Source: Bradyrhizobium barranii subsp. apii (GTDB taxonomy: Bacteria; Pseudomonadota; Alphaproteobacteria; Rhizobiales; Xanthobacteraceae). Taken from it: a DNA stretch of 64,000 nucleotides. A model generated the notes under the pieces. It had not been told where the DNA came from. It saw nothing but the letters and a program-made list of their open reading frames with translations, and made no database searches. Positions 9,502-18,075 of this stretch are shown in pieces. The position numbers were made by a program, and so were the translations under genes. Within the stretch, counting starts at the first letter, position 1, and the number at the start of each line of letters is the position of its first letter. Location: NCBI RefSeq assembly GCF_011516635.5, contig NZ_CP096255.1:8257501-8321500 (forward strand), in the 5' to 3' direction.

Positions 9502-10452
9502 TCAGGCTGCCGGGTTACGCCAGACGATGTCGCGAACGACGATCGGCTTCGGGATCAGGCCGAGCTTGTAGAAGCGGTCGGCGACGCCCTGCTGGGTCAC
9601 GACGATGTCGTCGGTGACGGGGCCGACCACGAAGTTAGCCCGGTCGGCCGCGACGGTCTGGATGTCCAAGGGGACGCCGGTGACTGCGGCGAGCGATTTG
9701 GCGACCTCACCGCGGTGCTGTTCGGCCCATTTGCCGGTCGCGGTCGTGACGTCGACGATCTGTTGCAGGATGGAGCCGTGGTTCTTCGCGAACTCGCGGT
9801 TGGCGATGTAGAACGAGTTGGTCTTGGTGACTTCGCGCGCATTGATCAGGATGCGGCCGCCCTGCTTGGTCTCACCGATCGCGAAATAGGGATCCCAGAT
9901 CGCCCAGGCCTCGATGCTGCCATTGGCGAAGGCGGGACCGGCATCGGGCGGCGTCAGATAGACCGGGGTGATGTCGGCATAGGTGAGACCGGCCTTCTCC
10001 AGCGTCTGCACCACGACATTGTGGGCGCTGGACCCCTTGGTGAAACCGATACGCTTGCCCTTCAAGTCGGCGATCGAGCGGATCGGCGAATCCTTCGGCA
10101 CCAGGATGCCCTGGCCGTTGGTGATGGGCTGGCCCGCGGCATAGACGATCGCCGCTCCGGCGGCCTGGGCGAACACCGGCGGGGAATCGCCGACCGAACC
10201 GAAGTCGACACTACCGACGTTCATCGCCTCCATCATCGGCGGGCCCGAGGAGAACTCGACCCATTTCACGTCGATTCCTTGCGGATTGAAATGCTTTTCC
10301 AAGGAAGCCTGCTGGCGCGTGATAACCAGCACGCCGGTCTTCTGGTAGCCGATACGAATTTCCTTCGCCGCGCCTTGCGCGTTCGCTCGCGAGGTGAACG
10401 CCGCCGCGACTGCGGTTCCAGCGGACAATTTCAAGAAGTCACGACGCTGCAT
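9502..10452 (-). CDS. Sulfonate ABC transporter substrate-binding protein (second SsuA)
   Basis: A 316-residue periplasmic binding protein and first gene of the ssu operon. The start at 10452 gives a Tat-type signal (MQRRDFLKLSAGTAVAAAF, cut after RANAQ). The mature part has IRIGYQKTGVLVI, SGPPMMEAMNVGSVDFG, PPVFAQAAGA and ILVPKDSPIRSIADLKGKRI, the pattern of SsuA/TauA/NrtA-type proteins. It is a clear paralog of the next gene and has a different signal type (Tat versus Sec-like). An in-frame ATG 10 codons upstream is less likely because it would bury the Tat motif. It may carry the whole binding function if the other copy is dead. Confidence 0.9.
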   Translation of the reverse strand: MQRRDFLKLSAGTAVAAAFTSRANAQGAAKEIRIGYQKTGVLVITRQQASLEKHFNPQGIDVKWVEFSSGPPMMEAMNVGSVDFGSVGDSPPVFAQAAGAAIVYAAGQPITNGQGILVPKDSPIRSIADLKGKRIGFTKGSSAHNVVVQTLEKAGLTYADITPVYLTPPDAGPAFANGSIEAWAIWDPYFAIGETKQGGRILINAREVTKTNSFYIANREFAKNHGSILQQIVDVTTATGKWAEQHRGEVAKSLAAVTGVPLDIQTVAADRANFVVGPVTDDIVVTQQGVADRFYKLGLIPKPIVVRDIVWRNPAA

Positions 10453-10828
10453 TCCAGACTCCCGGCCACACGCGGCCGTCATTCATTCAGGTCTGGGGAA
10501 TGATGGTGCGGGGAGGGAAAGGTGTCGAGACGCGCGGGAAAATAGCGATGCGAGCACTACGCGTGTGGCGGAGCGCACGATTAATCTTTCAATCGGCGGA
10601 GCGAATGAAGATGGAATTTTTCTGCACGCGGATGTGAAGGCCGCGCGCGTTCGATCTCTTGACTGGCGGCCGGAACCAAAAACCGCGAAAACAACCCCAT
10701 GCACAGTAGCCGGGGCGTGCGAAAACAGTTACTTACGCATTATCCGAAGTTCGTTTGACACGTCGGGCAAAACAGGAGCATGATGGCATCATGGCAGTGT
10801 GTGGATCGGGGCCTCCGACAAGGCGCGG
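10453..10828. other. Gene-free region upstream of the ssu operon
   Basis: No open frame with convincing protein character was seen. The part next to 10452 should hold the promoter and leader of the ssu operon, but I could not pick a promoter or operator with confidence. Confidence 0.5.
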
Positions 10829-11287
10829 TCAGTGCTCGCGCACCCAGGGATTGGACGAGAAATAGCAATTCTCGAGCACCATGCGATCCCTGGCGCGGAA
10901 ACTGACGCGACATCGACGCCACACCTTTGTCTGATGTTTGCCGTCGTCTGACGTATCGACGTCGGAGATCCACACGATCGGCCGTCGCCAGCGGTAACGT
11001 CCGTCCCGATCCCAACCGTCGCAACCGCCGCGGCCGCATGCGATGTGGACACTGGTCATCGTCCCATCTGGCCTGAAGCACCAGGTCCGCGAACCCCACT
11101 CCTTGCCGGGCGGCGTCTGGGCGTAAGGCACAAGCGAGGTCTGCGTCCAGCAGCCGGAAATGGAGGACGGTCCGGCGGCGCGCGCCGGTACGACGACCAG
11201 CAACGCGATCAGCGCCGACGCGGCAGCCAGAGGCGATTCAAGCCACGGCTTGGGCCAGAACTGGATAGACATGACGCCAATGGACAT
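10829..11287 (-). CDS. Hypothetical secreted protein
   Basis: A 152-residue protein with a hydrophobic signal segment (about 20-38, ending VVVPARAAG) and a mature part of about 113 residues that begins SISGCWTQTSLVPYAQ and holds six cysteines (GCW, TWCF, IACGRGGC, RRCRV, ENCYF). The even cysteine number fits disulfides in the periplasm. Tryptophan and arginine are frequent (RYRWRRPIVWI). The start could be 11287 or the second methionine at 11272. I do not recognise the family. The gene stands alone. Confidence 0.6.
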   Translation of the reverse strand: MSIGVMSIQFWPKPWLESPLAAASALIALLVVVPARAAGPSSISGCWTQTSLVPYAQTPPGKEWGSRTWCFRPDGTMTSVHIACGRGGCDGWDRDGRYRWRRPIVWISDVDTSDDGKHQTKVWRRCRVSFRARDRMVLENCYFSSNPWVREH

Positions 11288-11368
11288 GACGTCATGTGTG
11301 TCGCCGGGGAACGATGCGGTTCAATCGTCCGACGACACGAGTTCGCCGTCACGACGACCGTCGTCTGG

Positions 11369-12535
11369 TCAGTGCGCCCACCTCACCGGCAGGTTCAGCA
11401 GGCCGCGGAACGCCCAGCCGCCGATCCGCACTGGCTCATCGTCGGCAAGTTCGAGACGACTCGCCCTCGCGAACACCGTGGGCAGCGCGACGTCCGCGAT
11501 CATCGCGCGCGAGGCCCAGGCGCCGGCGCAGAAATGCGGGCCCGCGCCGAAGGCGACGCTCTTGGAGGTGTCGCGCCGCACGTCGAACTGGTCGGCGCGC
11601 TCAAAATGCTTCTCGTCGCGATTGGCGGAGCCGAACATCAGGAACACGCACTCGTCAGTCTCGAACGAGACGTCACGGATGCTCCACGATTTTGCGATGC
11701 GCCGCGGCGACATGCCGATCGGCGAAATCCAGCGGGCATACTCCTCGAACGCCTCGAGCCAGGTCACCTCGCCCTTGCGCACGAGATCGAGCTGCTCGGG
11801 ATGGCTCAGCAGCGCCCACACCGTGCCGGCGATCGCCTTGCGCGGCTCGTTCTGGCCGCCAGAGATCGCGAGTTTTACATTTGCGCGCACGCTCTCCATC
11901 GGCATGCCCGCAGCGAGGAGTACGCCGAGGATACTTTGATCGGGATGCTTGTGCATCACGGGCAGAATGTCGTCGATCGCAGCATCAATGCCCGACGTCG
12001 CCGCATGACAGCGCGCCTCGACCGCGGGATCGCCGCCATAGTTCGCGATCCCCTCGATCATGCCTTGCGACCACGAATCCATCTCCTGGAAGCCGATATT
12101 GGTGAGGCCGGTGATCGACTTCAGGCATTCGCCGGAAAACGGCAGCGCGAAGTCGCGCATGAAATCGATCCGCCCCGGCTCGATCGCACCGATGATGCGG
12201 TCGGCATGGGCCTGGAACAGCGCGGTCCAGTGCGCCTTCACCGTCCTCGGCGACACCGTCGGAAACATCGCGCGCCGCTCGACCTGATGCGCCTCGCCGT
12301 CCTTGCGCATCATGTTGTGGCCCATCAGTCGGTTCATCAAGCCGGCGGGCTGGTGCGAGGAGAACACGTCGATCTGCTTCTCGGAGATCGAGATGTCGTC
12401 GCGGCTCGTCAGCAACGTCGAGCCGAGTTGCGGCACGAAGGCGATCGGCGCTTCCTTGCGCATCTTTGCGAGCATCGGATAGGGATCGGCCCAGAACGAA
12501 GCAGGGTCGATGTCGATGCGCGGCGCGGTGCTCAA
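11369..12535 (-). CDS. Cytochrome P450 with atypical I-helix
   Basis: A 388-residue soluble bacterial P450. The heme-binding loop is FGAGPHFCAGAW with the thiolate cysteine at 336, and the K-helix ExxR-type region lies in the EEYARWISPIGMSPRR segment. The I-helix, normally A/G-G-x-D/E-T, here reads SGGQNEPR (N229, E230), so the usual acid-threonine pair for proton delivery is replaced. P450s with a GG-x-NEPR helix form a known minority group. The substrate cannot be inferred. No ferredoxin or reductase gene is next to it, so redox partners must come from elsewhere. Confidence 0.92.
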   Translation of the reverse strand: MSTAPRIDIDPASFWADPYPMLAKMRKEAPIAFVPQLGSTLLTSRDDISISEKQIDVFSSHQPAGLMNRLMGHNMMRKDGEAHQVERRAMFPTVSPRTVKAHWTALFQAHADRIIGAIEPGRIDFMRDFALPFSGECLKSITGLTNIGFQEMDSWSQGMIEGIANYGGDPAVEARCHAATSGIDAAIDDILPVMHKHPDQSILGVLLAAGMPMESVRANVKLAISGGQNEPRKAIAGTVWALLSHPEQLDLVRKGEVTWLEAFEEYARWISPIGMSPRRIAKSWSIRDVSFETDECVFLMFGSANRDEKHFERADQFDVRRDTSKSVAFGAGPHFCAGAWASRAMIADVALPTVFARASRLELADDEPVRIGGWAFRGLLNLPVRWAH

Positions 12536-12755
12536 GCGTTGCTCCCTTGTAATTTCCTCGATCCCTCAAGTTACCGTTTTCGGAGGCGTCTGTCTGTCCC
12601 CAGCGATTGGGACAAGCCGGCAAAGATTCAGCCAAGCATCGGGAAAGAATCGGGCCGCCGTAAGGACGGTCTGTATGGCCTGCGCCTACAGCTTCTCACG
12701 GCCGGGGATCGAGCCGCCATCCGCGAAGCCCACGCAAAGCATCTACCGATCGCGT

Positions 12756-14000
12756 CTAAGGGCCAGGGACGGACGCGGCCTTATCAAGCGAAAATCCACG
12801 ATTTCGCAGAATCGTTTGGATCGTCTTGTCGTGCTGATTCAGCTTTGCGGCGGCAAGCACCTCGGCTGCAAACGCCTTTGGCGCGCTGGTCTTGGACGGG
12901 TGGTCCAACAAAGACCACCATGCCTTCATAAGAATCGGATCGATCACATCCCCAGTTAGTCGATTGCGCATTTCCCAGAACGCACCGCCCCAAATCTCGC
13001 CGGTAGTCCAGGGATCATCTTTCAAAGCCTTTGTCGTCTTGAACTTCAGCCTGTTGTCGAGGCAACGGAGATATGGCTGACCCGGGCGGATGATCTCAGC
13101 GGAAATTTCACCTACCCGTGGGTTGTTCAAGAAGCTTGCTGGAAAGTAGTCGGCAAGACCCGACTCGATCCCGGCGAAGTTTCCCGTCCATGGATTGTTG
13201 GTTTTGGACGTTAGAGCGTGATGGCTATATTCTCGCAAGGCCACAAAAACATCGCGGGCGATCCTGGAGTCAATTTCGAGCGTGTTGTTTTGGTACTGGG
13301 CATAGTGCCCGGGCACCGCACCAATCTTGATCTTCGCCTGAACCAAGTCGGGCGGCGAACCAATCTTGTCGAGGTAAGCAATGTATGCCTCGAGTTTTCC
13401 CTGTAGCTCGGTTTGAATGTCGGCCGTCAGATCAGTTGTAGACTCAAAGGCAAATCGTCCCGGCGATGGTAGCGACGGACCTTTGCCCGGCTGCCGACGA
13501 TCAAGATATTCTCGAAGAGAGATTGCCTGGTCCTTCTCAACGACCAAGCCTGCTCCGAGCAAGAATTCCAAGTTCTTGGCCGCGGCTTCCGTGTCGCCGG
13601 TCTTGATCATTTCAAGAATGCGCGTGGACTCCGCCTTGCTCGTCTCAAGCTTTAGCTGGGTCCTCCCGTTGAAAAAGGTGACCAAGAGGTTTCCCAATGC
13701 AGCCAGAGCGGCGGCGCAAATCGCGACAAAGAGAGGATTGAACCATTTAGAGCTGACTTGCTCGCCTTCCCGAAGCGAAAGCTCCCGCTCCTTTAGAGCA
13801 AGCTCGCGCACCCGCATCTCAAGTTCGTCGCGCCATTTTTCCTTGCCGAGTTCAAGCCGAAGGGCCTCAGTACTCGGCTCGTTCTTGGCTGCCTGTGCAA
13901 GGCTTTTGGAATTCGCAAGGGCAAGGACAAGGACAAGCGCCGCGATTGGCAAAGCCGCCACCGCACCGGCTAGTTGCGTGACAAACTCGCGACGTCTCAT
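12756..14000 (-). CDS. Membrane-anchored protein with a degenerate metalloprotease-like site
   Basis: A 414-residue protein of unknown role. It starts with a signal/anchor (MRRREFVTQLAGAVAALPI), then a charged coiled-coil stretch (about 40-80, rich in E, R, K, L), a second hydrophobic span (NPLFVAICAAALAALGNLLV, about 87-106) and a soluble C-terminal domain. That domain has REYSHH (256-261) and E279 in ESGLADYF, spaced like the HExxH...E zinc site of thermolysin-like proteases, but with arginine in place of the first zinc histidine. Activity is therefore doubtful. An IS256-family element is inserted 31 bases upstream of the start, so its promoter may be changed. Confidence 0.7.
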   Translation of the reverse strand: MRRREFVTQLAGAVAALPIAALVLVLALANSKSLAQAAKNEPSTEALRLELGKEKWRDELEMRVRELALKERELSLREGEQVSSKWFNPLFVAICAAALAALGNLLVTFFNGRTQLKLETSKAESTRILEMIKTGDTEAAAKNLEFLLGAGLVVEKDQAISLREYLDRRQPGKGPSLPSPGRFAFESTTDLTADIQTELQGKLEAYIAYLDKIGSPPDLVQAKIKIGAVPGHYAQYQNNTLEIDSRIARDVFVALREYSHHALTSKTNNPWTGNFAGIESGLADYFPASFLNNPRVGEISAEIIRPGQPYLRCLDNRLKFKTTKALKDDPWTTGEIWGGAFWEMRNRLTGDVIDPILMKAWWSLLDHPSKTSAPKAFAAEVLAAAKLNQHDKTIQTILRNRGFSLDKAASVPGP

Positions 14001-14031
14001 GTCGGGACTCGCTCCTCTCAGGAGTTGACAA

Positions 14032-15460
14032 GGGGATGTCCCGATCGCTGTTGAACTACGTCGGGTCGACGTTGCCGGAATGAATATTACGCAGCCCTCG
14101 TGACGTGGGCAACGGACTTGATTGTCATGCGATCGTGGTGAGCTTGAAGGGCCGCACGCAGAACCGACAATTGCTTATGCGCCTTCAATCGTCGGAAGCC
14201 CTTGTTGGCCTCGATCATACCGGCCGCGACCCATCGCAAGGCCATACCGGCATCCCGCCAGCGTTTAACGTTGCGCGTGACGCGGCGAATGGTGCCCATC
14301 ATGTTCTCGGCGATATTGGTACAGGCGAGCGATCGGCGAAGCTCCTTCGGCAACTTCAACCGGACGACAGTCAGGATTTCGTCGAGGCCTTCGAGGATAC
14401 TGGCCGCAACGCCGGGCCATTGCTGGTCGAGTCGACGCGCGAGATTGCGGATCAATTTTTCAGCCTTGTCGGCGTCATCGAGCTCCCAGGCCTGGCGCAG
14501 CACCCGGCGGGTGGCCGCATGATGCTCTTTCGGCAGGCGTTCCATGATGTTGCGCGCCTTGTGGATCTGGCAGCGCTGGATCGCAGCGGCCGAACCGAAG
14601 GTGCGGCGGATCGCCTTCGACAACGCCTTCGCGCCGTCGGCGATGAACAGTCTTGGCACCGTCGGGTCGAGCCCGCGCGAGACCAGGTTGTCCAGCAGGG
14701 CCTGAACCGTTGCTGCATTCTCGGTCGCCCCTTCCACCAGCGCCAGCGGATGCTTGTTGCCTTCGCCGTCAACCCCGATCGCGGCCACCAGCACGAGATC
14801 GTCGTCGAGATGCAGCCCGTCGATTTGGACCACCAGAAGGTCGAGCGCGGACAGATCGGCAGCCATGAAGTCGGCCAGCCGCGCCGCCGACAGAGCCACG
14901 AACCTCCGCGAGGCCGCCGACTTCGAAATCCCCGATCCGGGCGGTGCCGGCACGTCACCCTCGGGCAGCCGGACGGCGCGGCCGAACCGGCGCGTCGACA
15001 CATTGATCAGCATCAGGTTCATCGCCCAGCGACCGAGCCAGTCCTCCTGCGCCGCCGTTTCCCAGCTCGGGATCGTGACCTCGCGGCCGTCCATGCCCCG
15101 GACCCGCGGGCGATCGACCTCGATCTTGCCGCCGTGGAAACCGATCCGCCCCCGCGTTCGGCCCCAACGGTGCGCCCGCCGCGCCGCATCACGACCGTGG
15201 CGCGGCCCGCAGGCCGCTGTCACATCCGCCTCCATCATCGTGCCGAGCGCCTCGATTCCTGCCGCAAGGCAGAACCGATCGAAGCTCGCTCGCACTTCCG
15301 CAAATGATTTCTCCACAGCCCCGGTCGCCGGCCAACCAGCCGGTGTGATATCTCTCGTCATGGCGTTGCTCTCCTTTGTGGAATCAGCACCCCGAGCCTA
15401 CCGGCTCAAGGTGGGCAACGCCGACCTCTTCAGAAATTCAACAGAACCCGGGACATCCCC
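14032..15460 (-). mobile_element. IS256-family insertion sequence, copy 1
   Basis: A complete element of 1429 bp. The terminal inverted repeats start GGGGATGTCCCG and match over about 24 bases with a few mismatches (ATCGCTGTTGAA against GGTTCTGTTGAA). An 8-bp target duplication GTTGACAA is found at 14024-14031 and again at 15461-15468, the length usual for IS256. One transposase gene fills most of it. Copy 2 at 45508-46936 has the same length. Confidence 0.97.
14087..15361 (-). CDS. IS256-family transposase, copy 1
   Basis: A 424-residue DDE transposase. The catalytic residues are readable as D181 (VVQIDGLHL), D242 (FIADGAKAL) and E352 (NIAENMMG). The family signature with Cys and His near the insertion domain is also present (AIQRCQIHKARNIMERLP). 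A GGAGAG ribosome site sits 7 bases before the ATG. The gene looks intact, so the element is probably still able to move. It differs from copy 2 by one residue (D against G in IEVDRP, base 15114). Confidence 0.96.
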   Translation of the reverse strand: MTRDITPAGWPATGAVEKSFAEVRASFDRFCLAAGIEALGTMMEADVTAACGPRHGRDAARRAHRWGRTRGRIGFHGGKIEVDRPRVRGMDGREVTIPSWETAAQEDWLGRWAMNLMLINVSTRRFGRAVRLPEGDVPAPPGSGISKSAASRRFVALSAARLADFMAADLSALDLLVVQIDGLHLDDDLVLVAAIGVDGEGNKHPLALVEGATENAATVQALLDNLVSRGLDPTVPRLFIADGAKALSKAIRRTFGSAAAIQRCQIHKARNIMERLPKEHHAATRRVLRQAWELDDADKAEKLIRNLARRLDQQWPGVAASILEGLDEILTVVRLKLPKELRRSLACTNIAENMMGTIRRVTRNVKRWRDAGMALRWVAAGMIEANKGFRRLKAHKQLSVLRAALQAHHDRMTIKSVAHVTRAA

Positions 15461-15468
15461 GTTGACAA

Positions 15469-15774
15469 TGCGCGCGTAGATCTGTCTGCGAAATGCCTCA
15501 CATTCCGAGGGCCGTAAGCGAGGCATTTGAAACCTAAGTCTTCCAATTCAAATGCCGGCCTTACCCGTCACCCCTCGATAGGGCGGGGATGATACGATGC
15601 TATCCCAAGTCATCGAAGCGATAAACCGCTCGCTTTAGTCGATTCGCGATTCCCCGACGGCGGACATCGGCAAGCGCATGAGCGAACGTTCGTTAAGTGC
15701 CCGCAACTGACTTAAACGCGGCGACTTGAATTGCCTCCTTGTCCTCAGTTGCAGACCGAGGACCGAGGACTGAC
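15469..15774. other. Gene-free region between IS copy 1 and the transpeptidase
   Basis: About 300 bases with no supported gene. This was the original upstream region of the gene at 12756-14000 before the IS inserted, so it may hold that gene's displaced promoter. No clear hairpin or regulatory site was seen. Confidence 0.5.
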
Positions 15775-16656
15775 TTACCGGGCTTCGGCGATCTTCGGTC
15801 CGGATGACAACATCTGCGCGTTAGCCGCCATGGGCCGCTTCGACGGCGATGCCGGGTCCGGCAACCGGAAAGCGGCGTCGGCCGGCGCTCCCTGGGATGG
15901 CCTGCGGGCGGCGGTTGCCGGGAGCACGATCACTTTCGCTCCGATTTTCACCCGCTCGTAGAGGTCCGTGACGTCGTCATTGGTTAGCCGGATACAGCCG
16001 GATGAAACCTTCTTCCCGATCGTATCGGGGTTGTTGGTGCCGTGAATGCGATATTCGGTCTCGCCGAGATACATCGCCCGGGCGCCGAGCGGATTGCCGG
16101 GACCGCCCGCCATGAACCGCGGCAGATAGGGCTGACGCGAGACCATCTCCACAGGCGGATGCCAATCCGGCCATTCTGCTTTGCGGGCCACAGTCTGTTC
16201 ACCGGACCATGTGAAACCTTCGCGGCCGACACCGATGCCGTAGCGCATCGCCTGCCTGTCGTTCAGAACGAAATAGAGGAATGTGTTTCCGGTATCGATG
16301 ATCACGGTGCCCGGCGCCTGACGGCTGGCGTAGTCAACCACCTGCCGGACAAGTGCTCCGGGAACGCCAGCGTCGGCTTTGGGGGGGTCGACCAGAGGCG
16401 CCGGGGCTGGGATCGGAGCCGGGACCGGAATCGCAGCCGGAGCCGGCGCTGATGCACGAACTGGAGTCGACACGTAAACCGGAGTTGACGACGCCTGGGC
16501 CTGTTGTGCGGACGGTTTTCGTATCGGTTGCACGTCCGCCGGGCCAGACAGCAAGCTATACCCCACGACGGCGACGGCCACGGCGCCAATTGCGACTCTC
16601 GCGGCCATGGGTATTGCGAGGGCCTCTGCCTTCTTACGTTTGGCCCGCTTACTCAT
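15775..16656 (-). CDS. L,D-transpeptidase (YkuD family)
   Basis: A 293-residue envelope protein that should make 3-3 crosslinks in peptidoglycan or attach proteins to it. From ATG 16656 it has a basic N-terminus (MSKRAKRKKAEA), one membrane segment (about 17-36), a long proline/alanine linker to about 105 and a YkuD catalytic domain. The catalytic motif is intact: H205 in HGTNNP and C221 in SSGCIRL. An upstream in-frame ATG at 16698 is less likely, as GGGGAA precedes 16656. The linker would let the domain reach across the periplasm. Confidence 0.9.
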   Translation of the reverse strand: MSKRAKRKKAEALAIPMAARVAIGAVAVAVVGYSLLSGPADVQPIRKPSAQQAQASSTPVYVSTPVRASAPAPAAIPVPAPIPAPAPLVDPPKADAGVPGALVRQVVDYASRQAPGTVIIDTGNTFLYFVLNDRQAMRYGIGVGREGFTWSGEQTVARKAEWPDWHPPVEMVSRQPYLPRFMAGGPGNPLGARAMYLGETEYRIHGTNNPDTIGKKVSSGCIRLTNDDVTDLYERVKIGAKVIVLPATAARRPSQGAPADAAFRLPDPASPSKRPMAANAQMLSSGPKIAEAR

Positions 16657-17002
16657 GTCGTTCCCCAGGTCACCATGCCTGGAAGAGGTACCCGGCAAGA
16701 TTTAAGAAACTTCGAAGCGATGTCACACGGACTGGAACCGTTAGTCGTGGTTAACGCCGAACTCTTGTTCGGCAACATAAAAATTGGGCATACCGCTCGA
16801 TATTCAGGTCGAGACGAGGACGACGCGCTTCTCATCGCGAGACGAGCCGGGGTCTGAATCGCCGGGCGGAGCGAACGCGCTCCGCTCCTTCATTGACGGC
16901 GGCTTCGGGCCACGAGCGGAAGTCGTTCAGGCGGACTTCCCGCATCTATCCGCCGCCATTCGGCCGTCGTCGCATACCTACAGGCTGTGCGACTCCGCGC
17001 GG
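16657..17002. other. Gene-free region
   Basis: This stretch lies upstream of the transpeptidase gene and downstream of the hydrolase gene, both on the minus strand. It should hold the transpeptidase promoter. No open frame, hairpin or operator stands out. Confidence 0.45.
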
Positions 17003-17890
17003 TCAGTTTTCCGCTTTCTTGGCCTCGTTCAACGCACTAATGATTGCCTTGATGGTGCCTTCCGCAGCCGCGGCATTGTATCCGACATGGTAGCCATGGA
17101 AAACGTGGATTGGCTCGTGATCTTCGAAGCTGTGGTTCGCCCCCTTCCACAGCACCGTCTTCACGGGAATCGACCGCTTGCTCTCGGCCATCTGGCCGCA
17201 GAGGATGGGGCTGGTCGCCTCGTCCTTCTCTGCTAGGAAGAGATGGACCGGGGCGTAGAACTCGACGTTCTTCATCAAATAACAGGACGGCTGCATCGCG
17301 AAGCCGCCCGCGAACATGTGCTCGTGCAGGTCGCCGATCGCCCGGTTCATGATGATCAAGGTCGTGGTCGCACCGTTGCTGCGGCCAAGGACGTAGACCC
17401 GCTTGGGATCGGCGATCTTCTGTCCGATGAGCCAGTCCAGCGCCGCATACGCATCGTCAGCCCGGCGCCGCGCCCAAGTCAACTGGCTGGGATCCGAGCA
17501 GACTCCGTCGGGTCCCAATCCCCGGCTGCCGAAGCTGTCGAGCAGGAGAACACCATAGCCTGCTCCGACCAATCTGCCGCCGTAGTCACGCCCCCATTTC
17601 CTCTCGACCCGGCCGAACCCGTCGCAGCCGTGCAGCATGATCACGAAGGGGATTGGTCCCTTGGCGCCCTGCGGCCGTATAATGTCCGCCGACAGTTCGC
17701 CCTCGGCCTTTACCTTACCCTTTTCCTCGACGGTGCCATCCATGAAGTTTTTCGACCTGCCGTCGATGTATTCGTTGCCGGGAATCCAAGGCAAGGACTG
17801 CGCTGAAGTATGCCAAGGTATCTTGACCATCTCAGCACGCGCAGATGAGAACGACAAAACAGCGACTATTGAGAGTATGATTTGCCTCAT
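17003..17890 (-). CDS. Secreted dienelactone-hydrolase-like alpha/beta hydrolase
   Basis: A 295-residue alpha/beta hydrolase. ATG 17890 gives a Sec signal peptide (MRQIILSIVAVLSFSSARA). The fold markers are FVIMLHGCDGFG (oxyanion region), nucleophile elbow GRSNGATT, acid AEKDEATS and histidine GANHSFEDH. The mid-part LLLDSFGSRGLGPDGVC matches the dienelactone hydrolase-related family. The ester or lactone it cuts is unknown. An in-frame ATG 21 codons upstream would put the signal peptide inside the protein and is not preferred. Confidence 0.85.
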   Translation of the reverse strand: MRQIILSIVAVLSFSSARAEMVKIPWHTSAQSLPWIPGNEYIDGRSKNFMDGTVEEKGKVKAEGELSADIIRPQGAKGPIPFVIMLHGCDGFGRVERKWGRDYGGRLVGAGYGVLLLDSFGSRGLGPDGVCSDPSQLTWARRRADDAYAALDWLIGQKIADPKRVYVLGRSNGATTTLIIMNRAIGDLHEHMFAGGFAMQPSCYLMKNVEFYAPVHLFLAEKDEATSPILCGQMAESKRSIPVKTVLWKGANHSFEDHEPIHVFHGYHVGYNAAAAEGTIKAIISALNEAKKAEN

Positions 17891-18075
17891 TGGAAATTGC
17901 ACCTTTGCCCCCTTGATTCTGGTCAACACCATATCCGACTTGGGAAAGCGCAAGTATCCTTAAAGAGGATTCGCGCCGCGGATGTCGGCCTTGGGTCAAA
18001 AGGCGACGACCCCGGAGGGCCGGCTGCGCGTCGGCTTTGCTCTCGGAAGCAGATATCGCGGATCTAGAGTCCCCT

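Noticed and set aside
14105..15307. 400-codon plus-strand frame inside each IS copy (also 45581-46783)
   Set aside because: It lies antisense to the transposase, has no ribosome site I trust and reads as a shadow composition rich in R, Q and H.
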